From: Bernardetiaceae bacterium | GTDB taxonomy: Bacteria > Bacteroidota > Bacteroidia > Cytophagales > Thermoflexibacteraceae | Assembly (NCBI GenBank): GCA_025057115.1 | Contig: JANWWZ010000004.1 | Coordinates: forward strand, 1 to 64,000 | Direction: 5' to 3' | DNA: 64,000 nucleotides | Shown: positions 37,320 to 45,739 of the stretch, in pieces | Position numbering within the stretch: position 1 is the stretch's first letter | Layout of the letters: each line of letters starts with the position of its first letter | Made by a program: the position numbers and the translations under genes | Notes under the pieces: model-generated | The model's input: the letters and a program-made list of their open reading frames with translations, nothing else | What the model was told of the DNA's origin: nothing | Databases searched by the model: none

Positions 37320-37590
37320 GTGTAATTTTTTTCTCTAAGATCACCTTGAATGATAATAACGCCGTTTTTGGTATTACCCCCTGTGCTGCAAAGGCTTTTT
37401 AGCTGCTTGCTCAGAGCCTCCCTTGTCGGTTTTCCTACCAGTGCATCCTTCTGTGAGAGTAGGTATTTTTCTGGCGCGTTTGTGCTCTAAATAAATGCGA
37501 AGTTATTGGCTATCAGGGAGTAAGGTTTCCAGTACGGAAAATTTAGATCGGTGCTGTAATTCCTTGCCTACTGTTGGGATCTTTGGGCAC
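37274..37590 (-). pseudogene. Decayed SUI1/YciH translation factor gene
   Basis: Translating successive frames recovers a whole eIF1/SUI1-type protein in pieces: VPKDPNSRQGI (from a GTG at 37590), YSTDLNF, then LETLLPDSQ, an in-frame TAA, LRIYLEHKRARK and LTEGCTG, and finally an intact C-terminus with ALSKQLKSLCSTGGNTKNG and GVIIIQGDLREKN to the TAG at 37274-37276. Family pattern is YST..NF, ETLPP..Q.LRV.L, LK..CGTGG..K.G.I.IQGD. At least three frameshifts and one stop are needed. The GTG lies one base after the lolA stop codon, so the gene was an operon member. Confidence 0.82.
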
Positions 37591-37591
37591 G

Positions 37592-38245
37592 TTAGCGCAA
37601 ATCCACTTCCACTACTTTGGGGTACTGCGATTTATCGAAATTGAAAAAGGCATCTGCCACTACGATATCAGGCTGAAACTTAGTAATCACATAAAGGGAA
37701 CGCCTGCCGTTTTTTTCAAAGATTTGCCAACTTTTTAGGTCGTGTGTTTTTTTGTTGATAGTTAACCTAATTTTGAAATAGTTGAGGTCTTTATTTTCGG
37801 GGATTAGGTCAATTACGTCATAGGTTTCGTTGTTTTCGCGTTTTTCTTCCATGTAGTAGTACTTGAAGCCTTTCTTGTACATGTTGTACACTTCTGCAGG
37901 ATTGATATCGCCACTTTCGGGGTCGTATTCAGTGATAGTTACTTCGTTATCTTCTTTGGAGTAAGTCCACACGGTAGTTTGATTGTTGTATATTTCTTGG
38001 TTGCCGAGCTGAAGGCGAAACTTGGCGCCCTTGACAGTAATAACGCCGTTAAAAGTTTCATCTAACTTTTCCTGTGGATTCCGCAAGTGATAGCTAAACT
38101 CTGCCCTAAAGGCGCTCATTTTTTTGTAGCGTTCACTCATTGCGTTGAGGATGGCTTCTGCTTTGGGGTCGCGCTTGTAAATTTGGCTGCTTGCTGCGTA
38201 AATATTTATTAGGAAGACATTGACAAGTATTGCAAATGGCTTCAT
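37592..38245 (-). CDS. lolA: Outer-membrane lipoprotein carrier protein LolA
   Basis: 217 residues with a signal peptide (FAILVNVFLINIYAASSQ). Mature part shows the LolA pattern: ILNAMSERYKKMSAFRAEFS in part, FNGVITVKGAKFRLQLGNQE in part, TTVWTYSKEDNEVTI and a C-terminal strand KFQPDIVVADAFFNFD in part. Periplasmic chaperone that moves lipoproteins to the outer membrane. Co-directional with and 22 nt downstream of ftsK, the usual Bacteroidota arrangement. Confidence 0.92.
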   Translation of the reverse strand: MKPFAILVNVFLINIYAASSQIYKRDPKAEAILNAMSERYKKMSAFRAEFSYHLRNPQEKLDETFNGVITVKGAKFRLQLGNQEIYNNQTTVWTYSKEDNEVTITEYDPESGDINPAEVYNMYKKGFKYYYMEEKRENNETYDVIDLIPENKDLNYFKIRLTINKKTHDLKSWQIFEKNGRRSLYVITKFQPDIVVADAFFNFDKSQYPKVVEVDLR

Positions 38246-38267
38246 AGGAATTGGTCGGGGTTGTAAG

Positions 38268-40682
38268 TCAAGATAAGGATTTCAATAATTGTTCCAAAGC
38301 CTCTTGGTCTTGTATTAAAACCTTTCTGGCTTTGCTGCCTTCAAAAGGTCCCACTACGCCGGCGGCTTCGAGCTGATCCATGATGCGCCCTGCGCGGTTG
38401 TAGCCTAAACTAAGTTTGCGTTGAATGAGAGAAGTACTGCCTTGTTGATGAGCTACCACTAACCGGGCTGCTTCTTCAAACATGGCGTCGCGGTTGTTGA
38501 GATCAATGGTTTTAGTTTCTGCTCCTTCATCTTCGTATTCAGGAAGCAAATAAGAAGTATCATACCCGCGCTGCTCTCCTATAAACTCGCATATGCGTTC
38601 TACTTCGTGAGTATCTATAAAAGCACATTGCAGACGAATGACATCCGATCCATTAGAAAGGAGCATATCGCCTTGTCCTACGAGTTGTTCAGCGCCGTTG
38701 CAGTCTAGGATAGTGCGGCTATCGACCCGCGAGGAGACTTTAAAGGAAAGCCGCGCAGGAAAGTTAGCCTTGATAATGCCGGTAATTACATTCACAGAGG
38801 GGCGTTGGGTAGCCACTACTAAGTGAATGCCTATTGCCCTTGCCAGTTGAGCCAGTCGCGCAATAGGCGTTTCTACTTCTTTGCCGGCGGTCATCATCAA
38901 ATCTGCTAGCTCATCTATGATAAGCACGATGTAAGGCAAGAATCGATGTCCTTCCTGTGGGTTGAGCATGCGTTGCCTAAACTTTTGATTGTACTCCTTA
39001 ATATTGCGGCAGCCAGCTTCTTTGAGCAGGTTATAGCGCACATCCATTTCAATGCAAAGTGAGTTAAGCGTATGAATTACCTTGCGCGTGTCGGTAATGA
39101 TGGGCTCTTCTGCATTGGGCAGGGTGGCTAAAAAGTGCCTTTCAATCCGATTAAAGAGCGTGAGCTCTACCTTTTTGGGATCGACAAGGACGAATTTGAG
39201 CTCGGCAGGGTGTTTTTTGTAGAGCAAAGAGGTCAGTATTACATTGAGTCCTACTGATTTGCCTTGTCCGGTGGCTCCTGCCATGAGTAAATGCGGCATT
39301 TTGGCAAGGTCTGTTACAAAAACTTCGTTGGAGATGGTTTTGCCCAGTACAATAGGCAATGCCTTGTCGCTATGGACAAATTTTTCATGGGTGATAATAG
39401 AGCTCATGCGCACAATTTCCCGATTTTTGTTAGGCACTTCTATGCCGATGGTGCCTCTTCCTGGAATGGGAGCTATAATCCGAATGCCCAGTGCTGAAAG
39501 GCTAAGAGCAATGTCATCTTCTAAAGTTTTGATGCGGGAAATTTTTACCCCTGCCTGAGGCACGATCTCGTACAAAGTAACCGTAGGACCTATCGTAGCT
39601 TTAATGCTCGAAATGCCTATGCGAAAATTACTAAGGGTTTCTACAATTTTGTCTTTATTTTGTTCTAATTCTTCCTTCGTAACTCGTACTTTGCTTACCT
39701 CAGGGGGGTCTAGCAAATCCACTGTGGGATATTTGTAAGAACTTAGCTCTAAAGTAGGATCGTAGAGTCCATAGCGAATGTAAGCAGGCACTTCAGGAGT
39801 GTTGGCTTCTTCTTCCTTTTCTTCTTCCTCTTCTGCAGAGGCAAGTTCTTGGCTGGGTTTGAGCTCTATTTCTAAAGGAGTTGCAGCATTGTTCTGGTGG
39901 ATAATAGTTGATGCTTCGTTAGGAGTATTTTTTTGAGTTTTTGGCGATTTGTTTTGCAAGGGATTATTGAACACTTCGGACAAATTAGAGCTGTTTGGAT
40001 TTTTTTCTGCAGCAGGAGCCGCTTTATCGCGAATTTGTTGAGTAGTGTGCTGAGTTTTTTGCCTAAAGTGCAGCAGGGTTTCCAAGTCGAAACTATAAAC
40101 CATGAACACGACAAAGCAAAGTAATAGGAATAGGGGCGCTGCCCACCCCATGAAATAATGAAGTCCTTGAGCAAAGCTATAGCCTATGGCACCACATAAG
40201 AAACTATATTGGCTTTCCGTTTCAGTAATTAGCACTAAGTATCCAAACGAAGTGGATAACCAAAATAGAAAGAAAGTAAACACTTTAGTGGATTGCCAGC
40301 TTGTGAACAAACTGCGACGAAAAGCCAGTTTCAAACCTGCGTTCAGAAATATGGGCACAAAGAGAAAAGAAGCAATTCCAAACCAGCGATACATGAAATA
40401 GTAGGAGAGCACAGCGCCAAATCTACCTAGCCAATTGCGGGCAAGCCCCTGAGAACCAGAAGAATTATTCCATGATTCCACTAAGCTTTGGTCTGCTTCT
40501 CCCGTAGAAAAATACGAAATAAGAGAAAGCAGTAAAGCAATGGCAAATCCTATCATAAGCAAGCCCAGCGTTACAAAGAAACGCTTGTCTTGAAAGAAGT
40601 TAGCTATTGCACTACTGATTTGAATCAGCCTACCAAGGCCGCCACTTTTTTTCTTTTTGTACAAATTGCGTTTGACTGCCAT
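38268..40682 (-). CDS. ftsK: DNA translocase FtsK/SpoIIIE
   Basis: 804 residues. Four to five N-terminal membrane segments (~35-200), an acidic/Asn-rich linker (EEEEEKEEEAN), the motor with Walker A GATGQGKSVG and Walker B IVLIIDELADLMM, ATQRPSVNVITG, and the C-terminal gamma winged helix (SLIQRKLSLGYNRAGRIMDQ) that reads KOPS-like sequences. Coordinates chromosome segregation with septation. First gene of ftsK-lolA-(yciH pseudogene)-OmpA-like. A minus-strand TATTTTTG lies ~29 nt upstream. Confidence 0.97.
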   Translation of the reverse strand: MAVKRNLYKKKKSGGLGRLIQISSAIANFFQDKRFFVTLGLLMIGFAIALLLSLISYFSTGEADQSLVESWNNSSGSQGLARNWLGRFGAVLSYYFMYRWFGIASFLFVPIFLNAGLKLAFRRSLFTSWQSTKVFTFFLFWLSTSFGYLVLITETESQYSFLCGAIGYSFAQGLHYFMGWAAPLFLLLCFVVFMVYSFDLETLLHFRQKTQHTTQQIRDKAAPAAEKNPNSSNLSEVFNNPLQNKSPKTQKNTPNEASTIIHQNNAATPLEIELKPSQELASAEEEEEKEEEANTPEVPAYIRYGLYDPTLELSSYKYPTVDLLDPPEVSKVRVTKEELEQNKDKIVETLSNFRIGISSIKATIGPTVTLYEIVPQAGVKISRIKTLEDDIALSLSALGIRIIAPIPGRGTIGIEVPNKNREIVRMSSIITHEKFVHSDKALPIVLGKTISNEVFVTDLAKMPHLLMAGATGQGKSVGLNVILTSLLYKKHPAELKFVLVDPKKVELTLFNRIERHFLATLPNAEEPIITDTRKVIHTLNSLCIEMDVRYNLLKEAGCRNIKEYNQKFRQRMLNPQEGHRFLPYIVLIIDELADLMMTAGKEVETPIARLAQLARAIGIHLVVATQRPSVNVITGIIKANFPARLSFKVSSRVDSRTILDCNGAEQLVGQGDMLLSNGSDVIRLQCAFIDTHEVERICEFIGEQRGYDTSYLLPEYEDEGAETKTIDLNNRDAMFEEAARLVVAHQQGSTSLIQRKLSLGYNRAGRIMDQLEAAGVVGPFEGSKARKVLIQDQEALEQLLKSLS

Positions 40683-40711
40683 TGACTAAGCCATTTCAAA
40701 TTACCCACTTA

Positions 40712-40719
40712 CAAAAATA
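40712..40719 (-). promoter_or_regulatory. Candidate -7 element (TATTTTTG) for ftsK
   Basis: TAnnTTTG match on the minus strand, 29 nt upstream of the ATG at 40682. Confidence 0.45.
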
Positions 40720-40806
40720 GTGCTTATTGCTCAAGTGGTGGAAATTTTACATGGTGCTCGTTGGTTCATGGTTTTGTAGAACTTTGAGCAGTTTCAGCAG
40801 GATAAG

Positions 40807-40848
40807 AAAAAAACCACTCAAGTCTGCTTTGCACTCAAGTGGTTTTTT
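40807..40848 (-). terminator. Intrinsic terminator (probably bidirectional) downstream of the CYTH gene
   Basis: ACCACTCAAG and CTCAAGTGGT pair (8 of 10) around a ~10-nt loop, flanked by an A run on the left and a T run on the right. On the minus strand it ends the SDR-CYTH unit and isolates ftsK. Confidence 0.75.
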
Positions 40849-40934
40849 ATGCGTTTAAAAATAGCTTGTGGAAAATGTTGTCGGCTTTCATTGAGTCCTT
40901 TCATTGGCTCTACTCCCTCCCAATCACCAACTTA

Positions 40935-41414
40935 CTAAGTTAACTCTTGCCATTTTCCATAGGGATGATAAGCTAAATTGACATTGTAATACCGCTCTTG
41001 ATGTGTTACCTCTTCTCCTATCCACTCAGGCAGGGGCACAACTTGAGACCAGTTAGAAAGTTCTACTTCTGCAAGAACAAGTCCTGCATTTTGACCTTGA
41101 AACTCATCTATTTCCCAAATAAATTCTTCCCAAGGCACGTAGTGGCGAATTTTTTCAACAATTAATTTTCCACAAAAATGCTTTAACATGTAATGGGCAT
41201 CTTCTGGAGGGATGGGATACTCAAACTCCTCTCTGCCAGGGGCGTTGCTTTGTGCTTTTAAGGTTATAAAAGCCTGATTGCCAGCAACTCGCACTCGAAT
41301 AGTTTTCTCCTCATCCCTGCAAAGGTAGCCTTGGCAAAAATGCACTGACTTTGTAACTAAGGCTCTCCAATGGTTATTTCTAACTAAAAATTTGCGTTCT
41401 ATTTCAAGGGGCAT
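40935..41414 (-). CDS. CYTH domain protein (triphosphate tunnel metalloenzyme)
   Basis: 159 residues, a single CYTH domain. Signature EIERKFLV at the N-terminus, then TIRVRVAGNQAFITLKAQ (basic residues lining the tunnel), REEFEYPIP, IVEKIRHYV, WEIDEFQGQNAGLVLAEVEL in part. Bacterial short CYTH proteins are mostly inorganic tripolyphosphatases. Start 2 nt after the stop of the SDR gene, so co-translated with it. Confidence 0.92.
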   Translation of the reverse strand: MPLEIERKFLVRNNHWRALVTKSVHFCQGYLCRDEEKTIRVRVAGNQAFITLKAQSNAPGREEFEYPIPPEDAHYMLKHFCGKLIVEKIRHYVPWEEFIWEIDEFQGQNAGLVLAEVELSNWSQVVPLPEWIGEEVTHQERYYNVNLAYHPYGKWQELT

Positions 41415-41416
41415 AG

Positions 41417-42301
41417 TTAGGAAGAAGTTTTGTTGGCACTGCGCACAGCTCGTTCTATTTCATCCCACATAGAAGCAGGTAGTTGATTGAGAAAGTTAAA
41501 CTCTCCTGCGCCGTTGAGCCATTCGCCGCCATCAATAGTAATTACTTCACCATTGATGTAAGCACTATAGTCAGAAATGAGATAGGCGGCCAAATTGGCT
41601 AGCTCTTGGTGGTGACCTACTCTGCCCAAAGGTACTTTTTGAGCAATGTTAATTTTATCTTGAACTGCTGGAGGAAAAAGCCGCTCCCATGCTCCTTTGG
41701 TAGGAAAGGGACCGGGCGCAATGGCATTGCTGCGAATTTGGTATTTTGCCCATTCCACTGCAAGAGAGCGGGTAAGGGCTAGCACGCCCGCCTTAGCGCA
41801 AGCAGAAGGCACTACGTATCCAGAGCCAGTCCATGCGTAAGTAGTGACAATGTTGAGAATCACTCCTGGTTGTTTTTGAGCAATCCAATGTTTGCCCACT
41901 GCAAGTGTGCAGTTATAGCTGCCTTGTAACACGATGCCTACGATGGTATCAAATGCCTTAGGTGAAAGTCTTTCCGTAGGACTGATAAAATTTCCCGCTG
42001 CATTGTTGACCAAAGCATTAATGTTGCCAAAGCGATTAAGAGTTGCTTCGATTGTTTTTTCTACCTCCGTGTAGTGGCGTACATCGCAGGCTATGGGCAG
42101 GACCTGTCCTTTGGTTTCGGCTTGTAGTTCGGAAGCAGCCTGTTCCAGTACTTCTATCTTACGGCTGGCAATGACTACGTTGGCGCCTAATTGCAAGAAG
42201 TACTTGCTCATTGAGTAGCCAAGGCCAGTTCCCCCACCAGTTACTAAAATGGTCTTGCCCTGCAGGGCGCCTTCTCTTAACATAGGTTCGGTGTATTTCA
42301 T
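41417..42301 (-). CDS. SDR oxidoreductase, 2,4-dienoyl-CoA reductase (DECR1) type
   Basis: 294 residues, Rossmann fold with GGGTGLGYSMSKYF (NADPH site) and NNAAGNFISPTE. The usual YxxxK is replaced by VVPSACAKAGV; this, with SLAVEWAKYQIRSNAIAPGP and GEFNFL near the C-terminus, is the pattern of mitochondrial DECR1, which uses a different Tyr. It reduces 2,4-dienoyl-CoA during breakdown of unsaturated fatty acids. Minus-strand TAAGTTTG lies 23 nt upstream. Confidence 0.9.
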   Translation of the reverse strand: MKYTEPMLREGALQGKTILVTGGGTGLGYSMSKYFLQLGANVVIASRKIEVLEQAASELQAETKGQVLPIACDVRHYTEVEKTIEATLNRFGNINALVNNAAGNFISPTERLSPKAFDTIVGIVLQGSYNCTLAVGKHWIAQKQPGVILNIVTTYAWTGSGYVVPSACAKAGVLALTRSLAVEWAKYQIRSNAIAPGPFPTKGAWERLFPPAVQDKINIAQKVPLGRVGHHQELANLAAYLISDYSAYINGEVITIDGGEWLNGAGEFNFLNQLPASMWDEIERAVRSANKTSS

Positions 42302-42324
42302 AACTTGTGTTGCCTAGCTAAAGG

Positions 42325-42332
42325 CAAACTTA
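42325..42332 (-). promoter_or_regulatory. Candidate -7 element (TAAGTTTG) for the SDR-CYTH unit
   Basis: TAnnTTTG match on the minus strand, 23 nt upstream of the ATG at 42301. Confidence 0.42.
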
Positions 42333-42548
42333 AGTAATTCCTCCTGTTTACCTCATTGCGCAAAAAAACTTTGCGAACATTTTGCTCGTACTGCTGTTAT
42401 TATCAAGGCAGCACAACAGCCAACTCATTCTGTAGGCTTCGGCTACTGTGCATTTTTACTTTGTTGCAAAACTAAATTTCAACCAACTTTCGGTTAAAAG
42501 TTCAACTTTGCAATATCGGTCTTTTATTGCCAAATAGAAAAATCATTC

Positions 42549-43694
42549 ATGAAAATAGGCATTGTTTGTTACCCAACTTACGGCGGCAGTGGTGTGCTAG
42601 CCACTGAACTGGGAAATGCACTAGCTAGGCAAGGGTACGAAATCCATTTTATTACTTACGACCAGCCTACGCGGATGGCTCTACTGGACCAAAATATTTA
42701 CTATCACAAAGTGGATATTCGCACTTATCCCTTGTTTGAGTATCCTCCTTATGAACTAGCCTTGGCAAGCAAAATGGTTAATGTATCAAAATACGAGCAA
42801 TTGGATTTACTCCATGTTCATTATGCCATCCCGCATGCTTCTGCTGCGTACATGGCACGGGAAATTCTCAGAACGCAAGGCATCTACATTCCTTTTGTTA
42901 CTACTTTGCACGGAACAGATATTACTCTTGTCGGCAAGGATGAAAGCTATGCACCAGTAGTTACTTTTAGCATTAATCAATCCGATGGAGTAACTGCTGT
43001 TTCTAAAAGTCTGCGAGCAGAAACGTACGAACACTTCCAAATTACCCGAGAAATTGAAGTGATTCCCAATTTTGTAGATTTGACGCGTTTTAAACGACAA
43101 AAAAAAGAACACTTCAAAAAAGCAATTTGCCCAAAAGGCGAAAAAATTGTCGTACATGCTTCCAACTTCCGTAAGGTAAAGCGAATAGAAGACGTCATTA
43201 AAGTATTTTGTCGGTTGCGCCAGCAAATTCCTGTTAAGATGTTGCTCATTGGTGATGGTCCAGAGCGCCGCCGCGCCGAACAACTCTGCCAAGACAATGG
43301 ACTGATGGAAGATGTGCGATTCTTAGGCAAGCTAGACGCTATCGAGGAGGCTCTCTCCATCGCCGACCTGTTTTTAATGCCTTCAGAAAAAGAAAGTTTT
43401 GGGTTGGCGGCTCTTGAGGCAATGGCGTGCGAAGTACCTGTTATCTCCAGCAATACAGGAGGTTTGCCCGAGTTAATGATTCACGGTGTTACGGGCTTTA
43501 TGAGCAATGTAGGAGATGTAGAAGACATGGTCAAAAATGCGTTGTTTATCCTACAAGATGACAAACTGCCCGAGTTTAGAGCCAATGCACTGCGCCGCGC
43601 TAAAGACTTTGACGTACAAAAAATTCGTCCTTTGTATGAGGCTCTTTACGAACGCGTGTTAGCCGAAGCCGCTGCTCGAAATTTGATGGGCTAA
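42549..43694 (+). CDS. bshA: N-acetyl-alpha-D-glucosaminyl L-malate synthase (bacillithiol pathway)
   Basis: 381 residues, GT4 glycosyltransferase. N-terminal MKIGIVCYPTYGGSGVLATE, acceptor-domain HVHYAIPHASAAYMA and TTLHGTDITLVGKD, donor-domain IEVIPNFVDLTRF, VVHASNFRKVKRIEDV and PSEKESFGLAALEAMACE (EX7E). These match BshA, which joins GlcNAc from UDP-GlcNAc to malate in the first step of bacillithiol synthesis, a thiol used by many Bacteroidota. bshB/bshC are not nearby. The 247-nt upstream gap holds a near-match CAACTTTG at ~42503. Confidence 0.93.
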   Translation: MKIGIVCYPTYGGSGVLATELGNALARQGYEIHFITYDQPTRMALLDQNIYYHKVDIRTYPLFEYPPYELALASKMVNVSKYEQLDLLHVHYAIPHASAAYMAREILRTQGIYIPFVTTLHGTDITLVGKDESYAPVVTFSINQSDGVTAVSKSLRAETYEHFQITREIEVIPNFVDLTRFKRQKKEHFKKAICPKGEKIVVHASNFRKVKRIEDVIKVFCRLRQQIPVKMLLIGDGPERRRAEQLCQDNGLMEDVRFLGKLDAIEEALSIADLFLMPSEKESFGLAALEAMACEVPVISSNTGGLPELMIHGVTGFMSNVGDVEDMVKNALFILQDDKLPEFRANALRRAKDFDVQKIRPLYEALYERVLAEAAARNLMG

Positions 43695-43745
43695 ACTTAT
43701 GTCTTAAATTTGTGTTAGTACCTTAAACAAACCTACATCCATCAA

Positions 43746-44621
43746 ATGGAAATGATAGAACTTCCCGTGTTGGATAATGCACGCACTCGCAAACCTGAAT
43801 GGTTGCGCGTTAAATTGCCTACAGGTCCTGCCTATGCTAAAGTGCGCAACATTGTGGAGGAATATAAGTTGCATACCATTTGCCAAAGTGGTAATTGCCC
43901 TAACATGGGAGAGTGCTGGGGTGCTGGCACAGCTACGTTTATGATCTTAGGAAATATCTGCACGCGCAGTTGTACATTTTGCGCCGTTGCCACTGGACGC
44001 CCTACAGAGTACGATACAGACGAACCCCGCCGCGTAGCCGAAGCTATCGCTCTAATGGGAGTTAAGCATGCTGTAATTACTTCCGTCAATCGCGATGAGC
44101 TAAAAGACCGCGGAGCAGAAATTTGGTATCAGACAGTAAGAGCAGTCAAGGAGCGCTGCCCGCAAACTACTATTGAAACGCTCATCCCTGATGTCAAAGG
44201 CAATTGGGATGCTCTGTATCGCATCATTTCGGCAGGGCAAGAAGTGGTTTCGCATAACATGGAGACGGTAAAGCGGCTTTACCGCCGCGTGCGCCCTCAA
44301 GCAAAATACGAGCGCAGCCTAGAGCAACTTCGGCGCATTAAGGAGTACGGCAAACGCACCAAAAGTGGCATCATGGTAGGGCTAGGCGAAACTGATGACG
44401 AAGTTTTTGAGATTATGGACGATTTATTGGAAAGCGGGCTGGATGTGCTTACCATCGGCCAGTATCTGCAACCTACTAAAATGCATTTGGAAGTGGTAGA
44501 ATATATTCACCCAGAAAAGTTTGCCATGTACAAAGAAGAAGGGCTTCGGCGAGGATTTAAATACGTAGAGGCAGGACCACTTGTGCGCTCTTCTTATCAT
44601 GCTGAAAGACATGTAATATAA
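43746..44621 (+). CDS. lipA: Lipoyl synthase
   Basis: 291 residues, radical SAM enzyme. Auxiliary-cluster cysteines in [16 protein letters not shown]-cluster CTRSCTFC, the GLGETDDE segment, and the C-terminal RSSYHAE with the conserved auxiliary-cluster Ser. Inserts two sulfurs into octanoyl-lipoyl domains. No lipB nearby. Two ATGs (43746 and 43752) are possible starts. Confidence 0.97.
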   Translation: MEMIELPVLDNARTRKPEWLRVKLPTGPAYAKVRNIVEEYKLHTICQSGNCPNMGECWGAGTATFMILGNICTRSCTFCAVATGRPTEYDTDEPRRVAEAIALMGVKHAVITSVNRDELKDRGAEIWYQTVRAVKERCPQTTIETLIPDVKGNWDALYRIISAGQEVVSHNMETVKRLYRRVRPQAKYERSLEQLRRIKEYGKRTKSGIMVGLGETDDEVFEIMDDLLESGLDVLTIGQYLQPTKMHLEVVEYIHPEKFAMYKEEGLRRGFKYVEAGPLVRSSYHAERHVI

Positions 44622-44673
44622 TCAGGCAAACAAATTTTAGCTGCGCTTCGTTCCAAATTTTTAATCGTTGGCA

Positions 44674-44681
44674 TAACTTTG
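44674..44681 (+). promoter_or_regulatory. Candidate -7 element (TAACTTTG) for the TPR gene at 44707
   Basis: Exact TAnnTTTG match, 25 nt upstream of the ATG. Confidence 0.5.
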
Positions 44682-44706
44682 CCCTCCAAAATTGAGAACA
44701 ATAGCG

Positions 44707-45417
44707 ATGGCAAAAAAAGAGAAAACTGGCATCGAAATCTTTGAAAGTCCAGAGGCTCTCCAGGAACAGTTAAGCAAAACCGAACAGTTTGCCAGAAAAA
44801 ATCGCAAATTAGTCATAGGAATCGGAATCGGCATTGCAGCACTGGCACTGGGGATCATAGGATGGAGCTACTATCGGAGCCAAACTAATTTAAAAGCACA
44901 AGTTGAACTCTTCCCCGCTGTATTTTATTTGCAGAAAGATTCTATTAACAAGGCTGTTAAAGGCGATAACAACAATACTACTATTGGTCTGGAAAAAATT
45001 GTTGAAAAATATGGCAATACAAAAGCGGGAGAACAAGCTGCCTTTTACATGGGAGTCATTAGTCTGCGTCAGGGCAAATACGATGAAGCTATCAATTATC
45101 TGAAAAACTTCGATGCGGATGACTGGCTCATCCAAGCACGTGCCTACAGCCTCATAGGCGACGCCTACATGGAAAAAAAGGACTTGGACAATGCTATTAA
45201 GTACTACAAAAAAGCCGCAAACCACTATCCTAACGACTTCTTTACACCAGCGTATTTATTAAAACTAGGGCTGGCTTATGAGCTCAAAAAAGACTACGCC
45301 AGTGCCCTAATGGCTTACCGCACTATCGTGGAAAAGCATCGCGAGTGTTCTGAGTTTACCACAGCAGAAAAGAAAATGGCAAGAGTGGAATATCTGGTAA
45401 ATAGCGGCGGAAAATAA
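44707..45417 (+). CDS. YfgM-like TPR protein with one membrane helix
   Basis: 236 residues from the ATG at 44707 (MAKKEKTGIEIFESP). Cytosolic N-terminus, one membrane helix (~38-56, LVIGIGIGIAALALGIIGW), then TPR repeats in the periplasm (GEQAAFYMGVISLRQGKYDE, AYSLIGDAYMEKKDLDNAIK, LLKLGLAYELKKDYASALMA). The layout matches YfgM, which links the Sec translocon to periplasmic chaperones. Terminator follows. Confidence 0.85.
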   Translation: MAKKEKTGIEIFESPEALQEQLSKTEQFARKNRKLVIGIGIGIAALALGIIGWSYYRSQTNLKAQVELFPAVFYLQKDSINKAVKGDNNNTTIGLEKIVEKYGNTKAGEQAAFYMGVISLRQGKYDEAINYLKNFDADDWLIQARAYSLIGDAYMEKKDLDNAIKYYKKAANHYPNDFFTPAYLLKLGLAYELKKDYASALMAYRTIVEKHRECSEFTTAEKKMARVEYLVNSGGK

Positions 45418-45458
45418 GGTAATCCGTATAAGCCTCATCTTTCATTTCCTTTACAGAG

Positions 45459-45506
45459 CAACGCATCAATAAGCCCTTCAGCTTACTGATGCGTTGTTTG
45501 TTTGTG
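45459..45506 (+). terminator. Intrinsic terminator after the TPR gene
   Basis: CAACGCATCAATAAG (45459-45473) pairs with CTTACTGATGCGTTG (45482-45496), one mismatch, followed by TTTGTTTG. Confidence 0.8.
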
Positions 45507-45739
45507 CCTTATCCAGGCAAAGAGAGTTTATTGCAGCAAAGTAGTTGTCAGTGAAGTAGTTTTATTCTTTCTGTTCCAGTTTGAAGACACGTCAAGAAGT
45601 AGAAAGGGCAAGGTTAGTTCAGCCTGTGTGCTATTTCTTGCCACTTTGTCTTTTTAACAAACTGCGGTTAGCACTAAGCATTTCCAGCAACTTGCCACCG
45701 TTTTTTTGCCACTTTTTCTAACCCGATGTACCTAAAAAG
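45507..45739. other. Intergenic region between convergent TPR gene and thrS
   Basis: No open frame of note, RNA gene or repeat recognised in these 233 nt. With the terminator just before it, the whole gap (45418-45739) is about 320 nt. Confidence 0.6.

Noticed and set aside
41417-42301. SDR without the YxxxK catalytic motif taken as an inactive enzyme
   Set aside because: The DECR1 family uses a different tyrosine and shares the VPSAxAKAGV sequence.
42350-42380. Inverted repeat CGCAAA...TTTGCG upstream of bshA
   Set aside because: Six base pairs with an A-rich loop and no T run or known operator; likely chance.
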